From Pseudomonas entomophila (GTDB lineage Bacteria; Pseudomonadota; Gammaproteobacteria; Pseudomonadales; Pseudomonadaceae): DNA of 64,000 nt. Positions within the stretch are counted from its first letter, which is position 1. Every line of letters starts with the position of its first letter. Location of the stretch: positions 5,755,001-5,819,000 of the forward strand of contig NZ_CP070982.1 in assembly GCF_018417595.1 (NCBI RefSeq), read 5' to 3'. This document shows positions 27,949 through 35,715 of this stretch, piece by piece. A model generated the notes under the pieces. The model searched no databases and was not told the origin of the DNA. It was given only the letters and a program-made list of their open reading frames with translations. The position numbers and the translations under genes were made by a program.

Positions 27949-27977
27949 TTTCGACCTCACCAGTCTACCTGTATAAT
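27949..27977 (+). promoter_or_regulatory. Candidate promoter of the GHKL-ATPase/STAS unit
   Basis: A perfect -10 hexamer TATAAT (27972-27977) with a weak -35 TTTCGA (27949) at 17-bp spacing. An inverted pair AGGTCGA / TCGACCT surrounds the -35 region and could be an operator. Confidence 0.4.
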
Positions 27978-27995
27978 TCTGCCCCCCACCCGACC

Positions 27996-29168
27996 ATGAG
28001 CCGGGGGCAGGAAGGTCCAAATGGCATTGGATCCTTCAATAAAGTTGACCAACTCCGAGCTAAGCGAACACCCATGCGGAAAAGGATTATCCAGATCTTG
28101 AGTGGTACCCCAGAGCTAAAGGCTCGGGAAATCGCAAAGCTGTTGAATGTCGAGCGAAGGGAAGTTACGAAATTTCTCTACGACAACCTTGGAGAGTTCA
28201 TAAAAGATGAGAACTCTACTTGGTCACTGAAGAAAGACGCGCGCCTCCAAATCGAATTTTCTGCGGCCAGCACTTGGATCACGCAAGAGCATTTCGAGCG
28301 GTCACTGGCCAAACATGGATCACCTCTTGACTGTGGCCACGGTCACATAATTTTGAAGATCCCAAAGGAACGCAAGGTGCTTTTTTGTGCTGCAGCCAGG
28401 ATCCTTGCACTCGCCAACCAGCTCGCAAAAGTTAAATCACTAGTTGAGCTCGACTTCAGCGAAAACTCTGATGCAATGTCCTACCTTAGAAGAGCTTTTT
28501 TCTTCGAGCGCCTCGACAAAAGTGTCAAAGTTCTTCCCCGTCGCCCCGCTAGCGTCAATGCAGAAGGATTGAAAGCTAACAACAAGCGATTGGTTGAGCT
28601 TCTACCAATCGAGGTTAGCGGCGAAGAGAACGTCCCCGAGCGCTTCAAGTTCAGTTTTATAGAAGCTTTTGGCGAACTTCACGCTAATAAGCTACATACA
28701 GTGCTTGGTGAGCTAATTGGTAATGCGGAAGAGCATTCTGAGACGATAATCCCCGGATTTGCTGGGCTTCAGAGCTACAACTGGAAAGGATCGCCGCGTA
28801 TCGTCGCGGTGGTTTCTGACTCTGGAAAAGGCATCTGCTCGACACTAAGACCGGCCTTGGACGAGCACTACCCAGAGGTTGCAGCTCAGTTCCCAGAAAC
28901 ACTTGAAGCCTCAAATGCCAAGCTTATCATCCATGCAATGCGCAACGGCGGATTGAGCAAACGTGGTAAAGGTGGTGGGGGTAGTGGTTTAAATAAAAGT
29001 TCAGGTTATGCTGAAAGCCTTAATGCAAAGGTCAGCATTAGACAGGAAGACTTTTCCGTTGAGCTAACCTATGAAAAACCAGACTTGTATAAACATAGCT
29101 GGCGCTTAGGATTACCTAGGCTTTTAGGTACTCACATAGTATTTGAATTCAACTTGACAGATAAATAG
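27996..29168 (+). CDS. Winged-helix plus GHKL ATPase (histidine-kinase-like ATP-binding) protein
   Basis: A protein of up to 390 residues. A winged-helix-like segment lies near residues 27-75 (RKRIIQILSG, REIAKLLNVERREVTKFLY). The C-terminal GHKL ATPase has an N box LIGNAEEHSE, a G1 box VSDSGKGI and a Gly-rich lid RGKGGGGSGLNKS. There is no His phosphoacceptor and no membrane part, so it resembles anti-sigma-factor or partner-switch kinases, not a sensor kinase. The ATG at 28074 is an alternative start; neither has a strong ribosome site. The next gene, a STAS-like protein, begins 20 bases later. Base composition is AT-rich for this genome. Confidence 0.7.
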   Translation: MSRGQEGPNGIGSFNKVDQLRAKRTPMRKRIIQILSGTPELKAREIAKLLNVERREVTKFLYDNLGEFIKDENSTWSLKKDARLQIEFSAASTWITQEHFERSLAKHGSPLDCGHGHIILKIPKERKVLFCAAARILALANQLAKVKSLVELDFSENSDAMSYLRRAFFFERLDKSVKVLPRRPASVNAEGLKANNKRLVELLPIEVSGEENVPERFKFSFIEAFGELHANKLHTVLGELIGNAEEHSETIIPGFAGLQSYNWKGSPRIVAVVSDSGKGICSTLRPALDEHYPEVAAQFPETLEASNAKLIIHAMRNGGLSKRGKGGGGSGLNKSSGYAESLNAKVSIRQEDFSVELTYEKPDLYKHSWRLGLPRLLGTHIVFEFNLTDK

Positions 29169-29188
29169 ATTCTGGTTAAACTCAAACC

Positions 29189-29752
29189 ATGAACGAGAAA
29201 ACTTACATAATCGCCCTTCGCGACTTCACGGACGGAAGCAGCAACCCTTACGGCACATTTAGGGGTAGGAAGGCTCATGCTCAATTGTTGGACTCTATTG
29301 CCAAGTTAGTTGGCGCCAAAACAATTGGCATATCCCTCAAGAATATTGATGGAGCCGATGTTTCTTTTCTTCGTGAGTCACTTATATTCACCTTTAAACA
29401 GTACGCTAAGAAAATCTCCTTTTATATCTGCGACTTAGCTGATGAAGACATCATCGCAAACCTTGAGGGTGCCGCAATATCTGGCGATTTCCGAGTTACA
29501 TGCTGGGTGAACGGTCAATGTAGATTCGTAGGCCCCGAACCTTCACCATCAAGCCTACCTCTTCTCAATGTGGTCATGTCCAATCACTCGGTTACCACGA
29601 CGCAGGTTGCCCAAGCGCTTGAGATGAGCGTTCAGAACGCCAGCACCCGCCTGAAGCGACTGTCCGAGGAAGGGTTCATCACCCGCGTGGAAATGTCCGC
29701 CGGCAGCGGAGGTAAGGAATTCGTGTACAAGGTGATCGGCAATTCTGCTTAA
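29189..29752 (+). CDS. STAS-like (DUF4325-type) protein with C-terminal winged helix
   Basis: A 187-residue protein. Residues 15-100 look like the STAS-like DUF4325 fold (GTFRGRKAHAQLLDSIAKLVGAKTIGISLKNIDGADVSFLRESL). Residues 125-185 form a MarR/ArsR-like winged helix (TTTQVAQALEMSVQNASTRLKRLSEEGFITRVE...GGKEFVYKV). It would be the natural partner of the upstream GHKL ATPase, as anti-anti-sigma factors are of RsbW-type kinases. That the unit regulates neighbouring cargo is inference. It ends at a strong terminator. Confidence 0.7.
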   Translation: MNEKTYIIALRDFTDGSSNPYGTFRGRKAHAQLLDSIAKLVGAKTIGISLKNIDGADVSFLRESLIFTFKQYAKKISFYICDLADEDIIANLEGAAISGDFRVTCWVNGQCRFVGPEPSPSSLPLLNVVMSNHSVTTTQVAQALEMSVQNASTRLKRLSEEGFITRVEMSAGSGGKEFVYKVIGNSA

Positions 29753-29770
29753 AGGGGTTGCTTTATCGAG

Positions 29771-29808
29771 AAATGGGGGTATGCTTTTGGCATGCCTCCA
29801 TTTTTTTT
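29771..29808 (+). terminator. Strong intrinsic terminator after the ATPase/STAS pair
   Basis: Stem AATGGGGGTATGC / GCATGCCTCCATT around a TTTTG loop, with one G-T pair, followed by eight T's. It separates this transcript from the YegP-like and ubiquitin-like genes. Confidence 0.88.
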
Positions 29809-29862
29809 GGCCGGCGTTAAACAGGGTCGCTGAACGAGATCAGGGGAGTAAGGAGCTCATCG

Positions 29863-30192
29863 ATGAAAGCGAGGTTCGAAGTTCGCAGGCCGAACGGAGG
29901 AGACTGGTACTTCCAGTTCGTGCTAGCTGATAACCAGGTGATGCTACGTAGCGAAGCCCACAAGAGCCTCGCCAATTGCATCAACGGGATCGAATCGTGC
30001 AGGGAGCACTCGCCGTATGATCGTTTTTACAGCAGATTGGACGATGAATCGGGTTTCTCGTTCCGCCTAAGGGCTTCTAACAACAAGGCCATCAGCCACG
30101 GACCAAGATGCGCTTCGGCTGAGGAAAGAGAAAAAGTCATAAACACAGTGAAGCGGTACGCATCCGCTGCTCAGATCACAGACGTGAAGTAG
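29863..30192 (+). CDS. DUF1508 (YegP-like) protein
   Basis: A 109-residue protein of two DUF1508-type repeats: RPNGGDWYFQFVLADNQVMLRSEAHKSLANCINGIESCREHS, and a weaker second copy SGFSFRLRASNNKAISHGPRCASAEEREKVINTVKRYA. YegP proteins are small, widespread and of unknown function. Good ribosome site AAGGAG eight bases before the ATG. It lies between the ATPase/STAS terminator and the ubiquitin-like operon, so it may be independent. Confidence 0.75.
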   Translation: MKARFEVRRPNGGDWYFQFVLADNQVMLRSEAHKSLANCINGIESCREHSPYDRFYSRLDDESGFSFRLRASNNKAISHGPRCASAEEREKVINTVKRYASAAQITDVK

Positions 30193-30432
30193 GAGGTAGG
30201 AAGAAACAGAGTGCCCTAAAAGAAGGACGATACAACGTAGGTGAGAAACCTAGCGCAACGCCACATTGCGCGAAGTCTGAGTCGAGATGCCTCAAAAACG
30301 AAGCATGAGTATCTCCGCGTGTTCCGCACCAGTCAAGAACTGATTGGGACTCTCCTCCTCTACGGCTAAATCTGGCTTCCATCCAGGAAGCTAACTAGCC
30401 GCCTGTGTGCGGAAAATAAAGAGGTTTTACCC

Positions 30433-31524
30433 ATGCAAAATGATCAATCGTGTCACCCAACCCCTTTCACCGTTGAGGTGGCAGGCCATGATCTGGAGTT
30501 CCGCCAGGTCCGTCTCGATGACCGCAAGGTTAACGGTGCTCAGATCGCCGCTGCAGCTCGCTTCAAGCCTGACCAGATGCCGATCGTGCTGCAGTTGCTC
30601 GACTCGGGGGCTCAGGAAGATATCCGCCCTGAGGAACTGGTCACGCTGCAGGACGGCGTAAACCGCTTCATCGTCATCGAGTCCGACCGCAAATACATCC
30701 TGACTGTCGATGGAGCTCGCCTGGAGTGGCCATGCGCAAAAATCTCCGGACATACCGTCCGCAAGCTCGCCGAGGTCGACCCGGCTAAACGCCTGCTGTT
30801 GGAGCGGGAGGAAGAGGCCGACCTGGAAGTCGAAGACAACCAGCTCATTGACTTGGATGAGGCTGGTATCGAACGCTTCATCACCCGCAAGGCGATCTGG
30901 AAGCTGAACATCCAGGGCGAGAACTACGACTTCTCCAAACCAGTCATCACGGTACGTGAGGCCATCTCGGCCGCAAGCCTGGACCCGAACCATAACTGGC
31001 AAATTTTCTTGATCGTTCGTGATCAGCCCAAGCGCGCTCTGACCATCGACGACGAGATCGACCTGCGCCCGGCAGGCATCGAGAAGCTGCGCCTGACGCA
31101 AAAAGACGTGAGCAACGGCGAGGCCGCTCAGCCGATTCGCCGCGAGTTCAAGCTGCTTGACCGCGACGAGCAACACCTGAACGCCGTAGGCCACCACTGG
31201 GAAACCCGGTTGTCCACCGACGGTGGTCGTTGGTTGCTGATCCACGAATACCAGCTGCCACCCGGCTTCTCCGAAGAAGCCGTTCAACTGGCACTGAGCA
31301 TCCCCTCGACCTACCCCAGCACGGCCATGGACATGTTCTACCTGTATCCAGCGGTCCATATGGCTGACGGCACTCTGATACCGCAAACAGAAGCGACGGT
31401 AAACGTTGACGGGGTTCCCTTCCAGCGTTGGTCTCGCCACCGTGCGTGGAACCCAGCAACCGACAACGTCATGACCCAGTTGGCGATGGCCGACGGCTGC
31501 CTCCACAAGGAGGTCGACAAGTGA
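30433..31524 (+). CDS. Triple ubiquitin-like / E2-like fusion protein (multi-ubiquitin plus E2 family E)
   Basis: A 363-residue protein. Three consecutive Ubl-like (multi-ubiquitin) units occupy about residues 11-84, 85-152 and 154-223, each with beta-grasp pattern such as FTVEVAGHDLEF and WKLNIQGENYDF. A prokaryotic E2-like domain follows at about 238-355 (WLLIHEYQLPPGFSEEAVQLALSIPSTYP, then FQRWSRHRAWNPATDN). The only cysteines are 7, 101 and 356, so no Cys occupies the usual E2 active-site region. No free C-terminal Gly-Gly follows any Ubl. It overlaps the E1/JAB gene (GTGA). It likely supplies both modifier and transfer domain of a ubiquitination-like pathway. Confidence 0.78.
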   Translation: MQNDQSCHPTPFTVEVAGHDLEFRQVRLDDRKVNGAQIAAAARFKPDQMPIVLQLLDSGAQEDIRPEELVTLQDGVNRFIVIESDRKYILTVDGARLEWPCAKISGHTVRKLAEVDPAKRLLLEREEEADLEVEDNQLIDLDEAGIERFITRKAIWKLNIQGENYDFSKPVITVREAISAASLDPNHNWQIFLIVRDQPKRALTIDDEIDLRPAGIEKLRLTQKDVSNGEAAQPIRREFKLLDRDEQHLNAVGHHWETRLSTDGGRWLLIHEYQLPPGFSEEAVQLALSIPSTYPSTAMDMFYLYPAVHMADGTLIPQTEATVNVDGVPFQRWSRHRAWNPATDNVMTQLAMADGCLHKEVDK

Positions 31525-32897
31525 ACAACGGATCTCGCCTCGTAGTGACGGCCGAGATCTATACCGCACTCCGGGAACACCTGTTCCCGGGGGACGGTAA
31601 AGAGGCCGCCGCTATCCTCATCTGTACCCGCACCCCAGGGGCCGCACTCAAGCTCCTGTCGAAGGAGCTGATTCTGGTGCCCTACGAGGAGTGCGCGCTC
31701 AGACAACCCCACGCGATCACCTGGCCAGGCGATTACCTCGAGCAAGCGATTGATCAAGCGCTCCCTCAACAGCGTTCGATCATCCTTGTTCATTCTCACC
31801 CAGGAGGATTGTTCCAGTTCTCCCAGGTTGATGATGACAGTGACTCGGGAACGATGGTGTCGCTGTACCAAGGGGTCGAAGCAATCCACGGCTCAGCGAT
31901 TATGACGCCTAATGGGGCCATGCGGGCGCGGCTCTACCACAACGGCGGGGCTCCCGAAAACATCGAAATAGTGACTGTCCCGGGTGATGACATTTGTTAC
32001 TGGTTCCCTAACGGCTCTGATCAGCAACCACCATTGGCTTTCACCTCTGGTATGACCTCCAGGCTCAGTCACCTTACCGCAGCAGTCGTTGGCGTGTCGG
32101 GCACGGGCTCAATTGTGGCAGAACAGCTTGCCCGACTTGGCTTCGGCCGGCTGATTCTGATCGACCACGACCAGGTCGAATCCAAGAACCTCAACCGCAT
32201 CCTCAACTCCACGCTTGAAGACGCCGAGAACTGCCGGCCCAAGGTTGACGTTTTCGCAGATGCGGTCGAACGGATCCGCGGTCCCAACATCGTCAAAGCC
32301 ATCAACGATACGGTGATGAGCAGGGAAGCTGTACTGGCTGTGGCCGATGCCGACGTACTCTTCTGCTGCGTTGACTCGCATCAGGGAAGGCTGATCTGCG
32401 ACCTTATGGCCTCGAGCTTCCTGCTCCCTCTGTTCGATGTCGGCGTAACTATCCCGACTCGCTTGTCCAACAAGGGCATACGGAGAATCCATGATGTGCT
32501 GGGGCGGATTGACTACGTTCAGCCAGGCGGCTCAACGCTCTGCGCCAGAGAGGTCTACACCGCTCAATCGCTGAGTGCCGAGGAGCTGAAGAACACGGAC
32601 CCCAAGGCCCACAGTGAGCAGGTAAAGCAGGGGTACATCTCGGGCATCCCGGAAGAGGCGCCGTCCGTTATTACCTTAAACATGCGGGCAGCTAGCGCAT
32701 GCGTGAACGAGTTCGTCGCTCGAGCCTTCCCCTTCCGTGAGGACCCCAACCACAAGTATGCACGCATACGGTTTTCGCTCTCCGGGGGCTACGAGGAGTA
32801 CGAAGCCGAACGCGACCTCCCACGGTCCGAGTCTCCTACTCTTGCGCAAGGTGACGCTGAGCCTCTGCTGGGCCTTCCCGCCCTGGGAGCGGCTTGA
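31521..32897 (+). CDS. JAB protease / ThiF-E1 fusion protein
   Basis: A 458-residue protein starting at a GTG with AAGGAGG eight bases upstream. The N-terminal JAB/JAMM metalloprotease has Glu28 and HSHPGGLFQFSQVD (His91, His93, Ser101, Asp104), all zinc-site residues present. The C-terminal E1/ThiF adenylation domain has GVSGTG (191-196), LILIDHDQVESKNLNR (211-226) and Asp285 in CCVDSHQGR. A possible crossover region QPGGSTLC ends at Cys341. It should activate the Ubl and remove or process it. It overlaps both neighbours, forming a tight operon. Confidence 0.8.
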   Translation: MNNGSRLVVTAEIYTALREHLFPGDGKEAAAILICTRTPGAALKLLSKELILVPYEECALRQPHAITWPGDYLEQAIDQALPQQRSIILVHSHPGGLFQFSQVDDDSDSGTMVSLYQGVEAIHGSAIMTPNGAMRARLYHNGGAPENIEIVTVPGDDICYWFPNGSDQQPPLAFTSGMTSRLSHLTAAVVGVSGTGSIVAEQLARLGFGRLILIDHDQVESKNLNRILNSTLEDAENCRPKVDVFADAVERIRGPNIVKAINDTVMSREAVLAVADADVLFCCVDSHQGRLICDLMASSFLLPLFDVGVTIPTRLSNKGIRRIHDVLGRIDYVQPGGSTLCAREVYTAQSLSAEELKNTDPKAHSEQVKQGYISGIPEEAPSVITLNMRAASACVNEFVARAFPFREDPNHKYARIRFSLSGGYEEYEAERDLPRSESPTLAQGDAEPLLGLPALGAA

Positions 32898-33241
32898 TGA
32901 GCTTGTTCAAGACCTTCGCACGCAAAGTCGTTCTGAAGTTTGATCACTTGCTTCCCCCTCGGCGACTCATAGTCGTCAAGGGGGACTCCCTACCCCCTGA
33001 AATGCCAATCCGCGCGATTGTTTTAGCTAGGGATGGCAGCGAGGACTGGTGTGTCGGGATGCAGTGCCCCTGTGGGTGCGGCCGAACGATCGAGCTTCTG
33101 GTTATCGATGAGGCCAAGCCGCGGTGGGACTACAAGGTCGACGCTGATGGCCTCCCTTCGCTTCACCCCTCTGTCTGGCTGAACAACGGCTGCTGCTCAC
33201 ATTTCTGGCTCAAGAAAGGCCGTATCCATTGGTGCCGTTAA
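32897..33241 (+). CDS. DUF6527 (BubE-type) protein
   Basis: A 114-residue protein with the DUF6527 pattern: QCPCGCGRTIELLV near residues 55-68, then HPSVWLNNGCCSHFWLKKGRIHWC at the end. The start ATG overlaps the preceding stop (TGATG). This family is a regular companion of bacterial Ubl-E2-E1-JAB operons. I recall recent work proposing a protease-type role under the name BubE, but could not verify it. The conserved Cys cluster may bind metal; Ser in CCSHFW is a candidate functional residue. Confidence 0.75.
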   Translation: MSLFKTFARKVVLKFDHLLPPRRLIVVKGDSLPPEMPIRAIVLARDGSEDWCVGMQCPCGCGRTIELLVIDEAKPRWDYKVDADGLPSLHPSVWLNNGCCSHFWLKKGRIHWCR

Positions 33242-33290
33242 GCAGCTATACCCGAACGACTGAACCCAATCACAACGAGAGGAAAACCTG

Positions 33291-33848
33291 ATGCGCATGA
33301 ATGGATTGGAACGACTGGCGCACAGCATGCGAGCGCTGGATGTCGATATGCAGAAATTTCTCTTCACAAATGGAGCAGCCAGCTTTGACTGCTTGTTCTC
33401 CATGCGGGGGGACTACGAGCTCTCGCTGACCTCACGGGGAGTCAACCCCAGGTTCTTCCTGTTCCCGATCTCCGATGATTTTCATCTGTCGAGCTATCTG
33501 AGTAAGCACACCCTCAATGAGCTACTGGGCGTCCTCAAAACCCATGGGCTATCAACCCAAGGCTTCAGTACCTCACGTTTCTTTCAGGCTCTGGACCTCG
33601 CTGTGCCGCACCAGGCCCAACAAGCCCGCGTACCTACCGCACAAGCGATCTTGGACCTTCGCCACGATCTTGAAGAAAGAGATCGCCCATTTTTCGACGC
33701 ATGGATCTACTGGACGGAAAGAGGCCCCCGAATCGAAAACCTGGAGAAGACAATGAAGCTATTGGGGCCACAAGCACGTGAATTCAGCATCAAGAACCGG
33801 GCGTCCTCCAGGTGGAGCGCAATTGATCTGGGCAGGGCCTGGAGATAA
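33291..33848 (+). CDS. DUF6037-like protein in the ubiquitin-like operon
   Basis: A 185-residue protein. It starts with LERLAHSMRALDVDMQKFLFTNGAASFDCLFSMRGDYELSL and later has LNELLGVLKTHGLSTQGFSTSRFFQALDLAVP, resembling the uncharacterised DUF6037 family from memory, not searched. It has an AGAGGAAAACCTG ribosome site and begins 49 bases after the DUF6527 gene. It is probably the last gene of the Ubl operon; its role (substrate, regulator or toxin) is unknown. Confidence 0.5.
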   Translation: MRMNGLERLAHSMRALDVDMQKFLFTNGAASFDCLFSMRGDYELSLTSRGVNPRFFLFPISDDFHLSSYLSKHTLNELLGVLKTHGLSTQGFSTSRFFQALDLAVPHQAQQARVPTAQAILDLRHDLEERDRPFFDAWIYWTERGPRIENLEKTMKLLGPQAREFSIKNRASSRWSAIDLGRAWR

Positions 33849-33963
33849 TTTAGAACGCTCAAAAATCAAGAGTGAGAGCTCGATAAAACAAGCGAGCTCC
33901 CAGCATCACTCGCGTCAGCCACACCCAGCCAGCGCTGGCTTACGTTGCAGGGAGCAACACGCA

Positions 33964-35715
33964 TTGAAGGCCCCCATCACACGAACCGAATTCAAATACA
34001 AACGCCCTGATATTCGGCACCCGCACAGCTCAGTGGCTAATTTCAAGGGAGAGAATATCGTTTGGTGGTATAGCTTCATACGCAATAATCGCCAGGGTGA
34101 AAGGTCAATCCCGGAAGTCGAGGTGATATTTAAAACGCTCTATGGCGATGTCCCTGGCTCAATTACCAGTGCAATCATTCCTCTTGCCGCGCTGCCTCAT
34201 TACCAACTAGGAAGTGTCTGGAGCGACGGAGAGTGCGTATCCGACACAGGCATGGCCCAAGAAGAGTTCAATGTAAATTTTTCACCTAAAGGTTACGGCA
34301 TCACATCTCGAAATGAGCTTAGGAAAACAGGGCAAGGCCATATATTTCATGATGCCGAATATGAGCTTCCGCTGCGCTGCTGGTCCAGCAAGCTAATCAA
34401 CTTTAGATTACCTGACAACAAAAACCTTCTAGTCCCATGCACAGAATACTTCGTGCGAGCATACGCACACAACATGATAATATGCAGATCCATATGCACC
34501 CTACTATTCGACGAGGTACTTTCAGCCTTGTTCGAATGCAAAACCCCCGATGCCTATCGGTGGCTTATTAAGCCCAAGAGAAACATCCCAGATTCTGAAG
34601 CCGTATTCTTGGCGCATTTGCTATACGACAATTTCACACATAATGAAGTCCGCCGACTGAACAGTAATTTCACTTCTTCGGCTCCGGGTGGAAAAGTATT
34701 TCCAGAGGTAAGGCCCTGGTTCGAGGGCAGAGGTAAACTTCTCTGTCGTGGACGATGGATTAATGAAGGGAATACGTTTTTGTGCCTAGATCTGTGTAAA
34801 TCATCCAATCCTGCAGGCCCAAGGATTGAGCTTTTCCGGGATGAATTTGACAACACTAACGGAGAAGCTGGCGGCCGCACTATTATACCTCAACCCACTA
34901 GGCTCCCAAAGGACGGCGAACCTGTAAACGAAGAGTCCCATGTACCCCCAGACGCCCAAGCCGAAAAAATCGTAGTGAATCTACGGCCCTTTGGAACCCT
35001 AGGCCCAGAACGGAATGTAAAAATATTAAAATATATCAATCAAACGAAGAGGGGTTGGCGTGGGCCTGGTCCTTCCAAGGCTGATACCTTTTCCAGCGGT
35101 GATGGTACCGGCACTGGCAAAAATGTCGGGAAGTCAGAGCACGTGTCCGATGTGGCATTAGAGTCTCATGGTTTCTTATTAGATATCTGGAACGCTTTTC
35201 TCTCAATCAAGCGGGACAACCCTAAGCAGTTCAAAGATCTGAGCTGGCACGCTTCTAATGGATTTGGAGTTTCTTCCCCACCTATTATTAATCTGTTCGA
35301 CCCTAATGGTCTTTCAAAGGGCGCACGCAACTGGATTCACCTTTACCGAAGCATCAATTGGGATGACAAACGGTGCCGCGGCCTCATGGTACTGCGCTTG
35401 ATTATCGACAACCAAACTTTTTATTGCTTTGAGATAGAGCGCCAGGAAGCTAGTGATCAGGTTCATGACCCTAGGGGTTATTCCGGAGTTTTGTTTAGAG
35501 CGCACACCATTGACCCCGAAGCATTTAAGAACTTCGTAAAATCTGTAATGACCAAGATCATAAAGAACAAGGGGGTATTTAAAGGCATGATGGATCAATT
35601 CCCAGAGGATGCCCTGCTTATCACACATCACATTAAAGACCCATATGTGCGCTATCGCACCGCGCTGCTTAAGACTCTCGCTCAGGCAGGCATTGATTTC
35701 ACAGAAACTGTTTGA
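33964..35715 (+). CDS. TnsE-like protein (tentative)
   Basis: A protein of about 583 residues, AT-rich relative to core genes. I chose a TTG start at 33964 (GGGAG nine bases upstream); the open frame extends back to 33778 over the previous gene. The N-terminal part has WWYSFIRN and IIPLAALPHYQLGSVWSD. The middle has NLLVPCTEYFVRAYAHNMIICRSIC, similar in layout to TnsE's RSLFLINSYFCRS stretch. The C-terminal part has RGLMVLRLIIDNQTFYCFEIER and FKNFVKSVMTKI, comparable with the TnsE C-terminal domain. TnsE directs Tn7 to replicating conjugal DNA. It is convergent with and overlaps tniE by 17 bp, unlike Tn7. Confidence 0.45.
   Translation: MKAPITRTEFKYKRPDIRHPHSSVANFKGENIVWWYSFIRNNRQGERSIPEVEVIFKTLYGDVPGSITSAIIPLAALPHYQLGSVWSDGECVSDTGMAQEEFNVNFSPKGYGITSRNELRKTGQGHIFHDAEYELPLRCWSSKLINFRLPDNKNLLVPCTEYFVRAYAHNMIICRSICTLLFDEVLSALFECKTPDAYRWLIKPKRNIPDSEAVFLAHLLYDNFTHNEVRRLNSNFTSSAPGGKVFPEVRPWFEGRGKLLCRGRWINEGNTFLCLDLCKSSNPAGPRIELFRDEFDNTNGEAGGRTIIPQPTRLPKDGEPVNEESHVPPDAQAEKIVVNLRPFGTLGPERNVKILKYINQTKRGWRGPGPSKADTFSSGDGTGTGKNVGKSEHVSDVALESHGFLLDIWNAFLSIKRDNPKQFKDLSWHASNGFGVSSPPIINLFDPNGLSKGARNWIHLYRSINWDDKRCRGLMVLRLIIDNQTFYCFEIERQEASDQVHDPRGYSGVLFRAHTIDPEAFKNFVKSVMTKIIKNKGVFKGMMDQFPEDALLITHHIKDPYVRYRTALLKTLAQAGIDFTETV

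Larger units (their letters stand above)
27446..27995. other. Divergent intergenic region with a LexA-type operator
   Basis: About 550 bp between gajA (minus) and the GHKL-ATPase gene (plus). It contains a LexA-like palindrome (27746-27761), a boxA-like CGCTCTTTAACAACT (about 27829) and a -10-like TATAAT at 27972. No credible protein gene was found. Confidence 0.5.

Noticed and set aside
28021..28098. A short ORF starting MALDPSIKL after an AGGAAG site, in another frame from the GHKL ATPase gene
   Set aside because: It is short and overlaps the coding frame of the ATPase gene. It might matter for the start choice but is not supported as a gene.
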